From: an uncultured Phycisphaerales bacterium
GTDB taxonomy: Bacteria > Planctomycetota > Phycisphaerae > Tepidisphaerales > Tepidisphaeraceae
Assembly: GCA_903871935.1 (NCBI GenBank)
Contig: CAIQIQ010000062.1
Coordinates: 1 to 64,000, forward strand
Direction: 5' to 3'
Length of the DNA stretch: 64,000 nt
Below, piece by piece: positions 63,150 to 64,000 of the stretch (within the stretch, counting starts at the first letter, position 1; each line of letters opens with the position of its first letter). The notes under the pieces are model-generated. The model had not been told where the DNA came from. It ran no database searches and was given only the letters and a program-made list of their open reading frames with translations. Position numbers and translations under genes: made by a program.

Positions 63150-64000
63150 TCAGGCACTCGCCGGCTCGCCGGGCTTCACCATCAGGCGGCTGGTGAGCAG
63201 TCCCAATTCAAACAGGCCCCAGAGCAGAATCGGGAAGATGATGTTGCTGACGATATCCTGATTGGGAGTGACGATGATCCCGACAAAAAAACACCCGAAG
63301 ATGATGTACTTGCGGCGGCGGGCCAGCGAGGCCGGCTCAAACAGGCCCATTGCGGCCGCGATCGTCATGGCCACCGGCAACTGAAACGCAATCACCAGAA
63401 CCAGACCTACCCAGAGCACAAATCCCAGATATTCGTTGATCTCCACCAGCGGCACCATCAGCGACGGCGCCGCCAGCGACACTACGTGAACCTTCCCCTG
63501 ATCCTGGAAACGCAGTTCCCCCCGCGTGCGGTTGAACCAGATATCGCCATCTTTGGCATCAATCGGGTCCTGGTTGAGGGTGGGCAGGCGCATTGCGGGC
63601 ACGGAGGGAGCGGAGGGAGAGGAGGGAGCATCGCTCGAGGGCGATGGCGTCGACAACATTTGCGAAGCACCGGGGATAAGCATGGCATTGAGTCGGTTGC
63701 ACCATGCTGTGACGCGCTCAAGCGAAGTCGGGCTACCTGTATCCGGAGTGGGCTGTGGGTAGTTCACCGAGAACAGGAGCAGAAAGGAGATCGCGGCCGG
63801 CAGGAAGAGGTAGTACAGAAAGCAAAGGGACAGCGCGGTCATCACGACGCTATATGGCACCAATAGCCTAAAGACGCGCCGCTCAGCAGCATGCAGGCCT
63901 GGCGCGACAAATCTCCACATCTGGTACACGGCCCATGGCGCGCCCACGGCCAGGCTCGCGACCAGGCTGACTTTGACATAAACCGCAAACCCTCCGGCCA
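63150..64000 (-). CDS. tatC: TatC with large periplasmic insertion, N-terminus beyond window
   Basis: An open frame running off the right edge, so the N-terminus is missing. The visible part starts at the FAVYVKVSLVASL helix and has GAPWAVYQMWRFVAPGLHAAERR, the conserved TatC Q-x-W-x-F-x-x-PGL motif. Later helices include FQLPVAMTIAAAMGLFEP and NQDIVSNIIFPILLWGLFELG. Between helices three and four it has an insertion of about 120 residues with a Ser/Pro-rich linker and a DGDIWFNRTRGELRFQDQGK hairpin. The insertion lies on the outer face of the membrane and is larger than in E. coli TatC. Confidence 0.9.
   Translation of the reverse strand, partial: AGGFAVYVKVSLVASLAVGAPWAVYQMWRFVAPGLHAAERRVFRLLVPYSVVMTALSLCFLYYLFLPAAISFLLLFSVNYPQPTPDTGSPTSLERVTAWCNRLNAMLIPGASQMLSTPSPSSDAPSSPSAPSVPAMRLPTLNQDPIDAKDGDIWFNRTRGELRFQDQGKVHVVSLAAPSLMVPLVEINEYLGFVLWVGLVLVIAFQLPVAMTIAAAMGLFEPASLARRRKYIIFGCFFVGIIVTPNQDIVSNIIFPILLWGLFELGLLTSRLMVKPGEPASA

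Overview
The window is a GC-rich (about 60%), densely coded bacterial segment of 64 kb. The best guess for the host is a Planctomycetota/PVC bacterium, probably Phycisphaerae-like. That is an inference from gene content: TatC with a long insertion between membrane helices, several sialate O-acetylesterases and BNR-repeat exoenzymes, URO-D-like and MttB-like proteins, and intergenic DNA full of short tandem repeats. No rRNA or tRNA was recognised, and no 16S-type marker is present to confirm it.

Layout. (1) 1-2067: an edge-truncated AlbA_2/ATPase-type protein and a zinc-finger/winged-helix/nuclease-like protein. (2) 2068-4057: about 2 kb with no credible gene, packed with repeats. It holds a duplicated 200-bp hairpin-rich element, a 55-bp direct repeat, heptamer arrays and three arrays of 10-bp units. 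(3) 4058-11893: small hypotheticals, a sugar-phosphate isomerase, an esterase, a QueG-like protein, a large secreted hydrolase and a secreted sialate O-acetylesterase. (4) 11914-35069: a 23-kb block of 19 genes, all on the minus strand, for an exopolysaccharide. From its 5' end it encodes a chain-length/BY-kinase protein, an initiating sugar transferase, an O-antigen-ligase-like polymerase, a flippase, five glycosyltransferases, two polysaccharide deacetylases, two acyltransferases, a beta-helix protein, an AsnB-type amidotransferase, ACP, AMP-ligase, an NadE-like enzyme and a 2'-5' RNA ligase family protein. No exosortase is visible. (5) 35461-40392: a phosphate-uptake operon, pstS-pstC-pstA-pstB-pstB-phoU. 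Its two PstB proteins have complementary active-site defects. (6) 40603-52982: a catabolic/exoenzyme region (BNR protein, two-domain alpha/beta hydrolase, MttB-like methyltransferase, second sialate O-acetylesterase, IscU, PhyH dioxygenase, DUF485 + ActP symporter). (7) 53061-57394: a membrane protein, a helix-turn-helix gene bracketed by 56-bp inverted repeats, a DMT transporter, a HigB/HigA toxin-antitoxin pair and a secreted transglutaminase-like protein. (8) 57405-64000: URO-D-like protein, HEAT lipoprotein, glutamate racemase, secreted hypothetical, ferredoxin, PilT and an edge-truncated TatC.

The most unusual signal is a pattern shared by region 2 and the HTH gene of region 7. Four arrays of 10-bp units share the layout TG-NNN-CACTT with a different three-base core in each array. 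One of them lies inside the 5' end of the HTH gene, which has its own strong promoter and flanking inverted repeats. In addition, paired copies of the intergenic repeats differ by compensatory changes that preserve hairpin stems. Together these suggest an undescribed family of HTH gene/operator/hairpin elements. The second notable signal is the asymmetric PstB pair.
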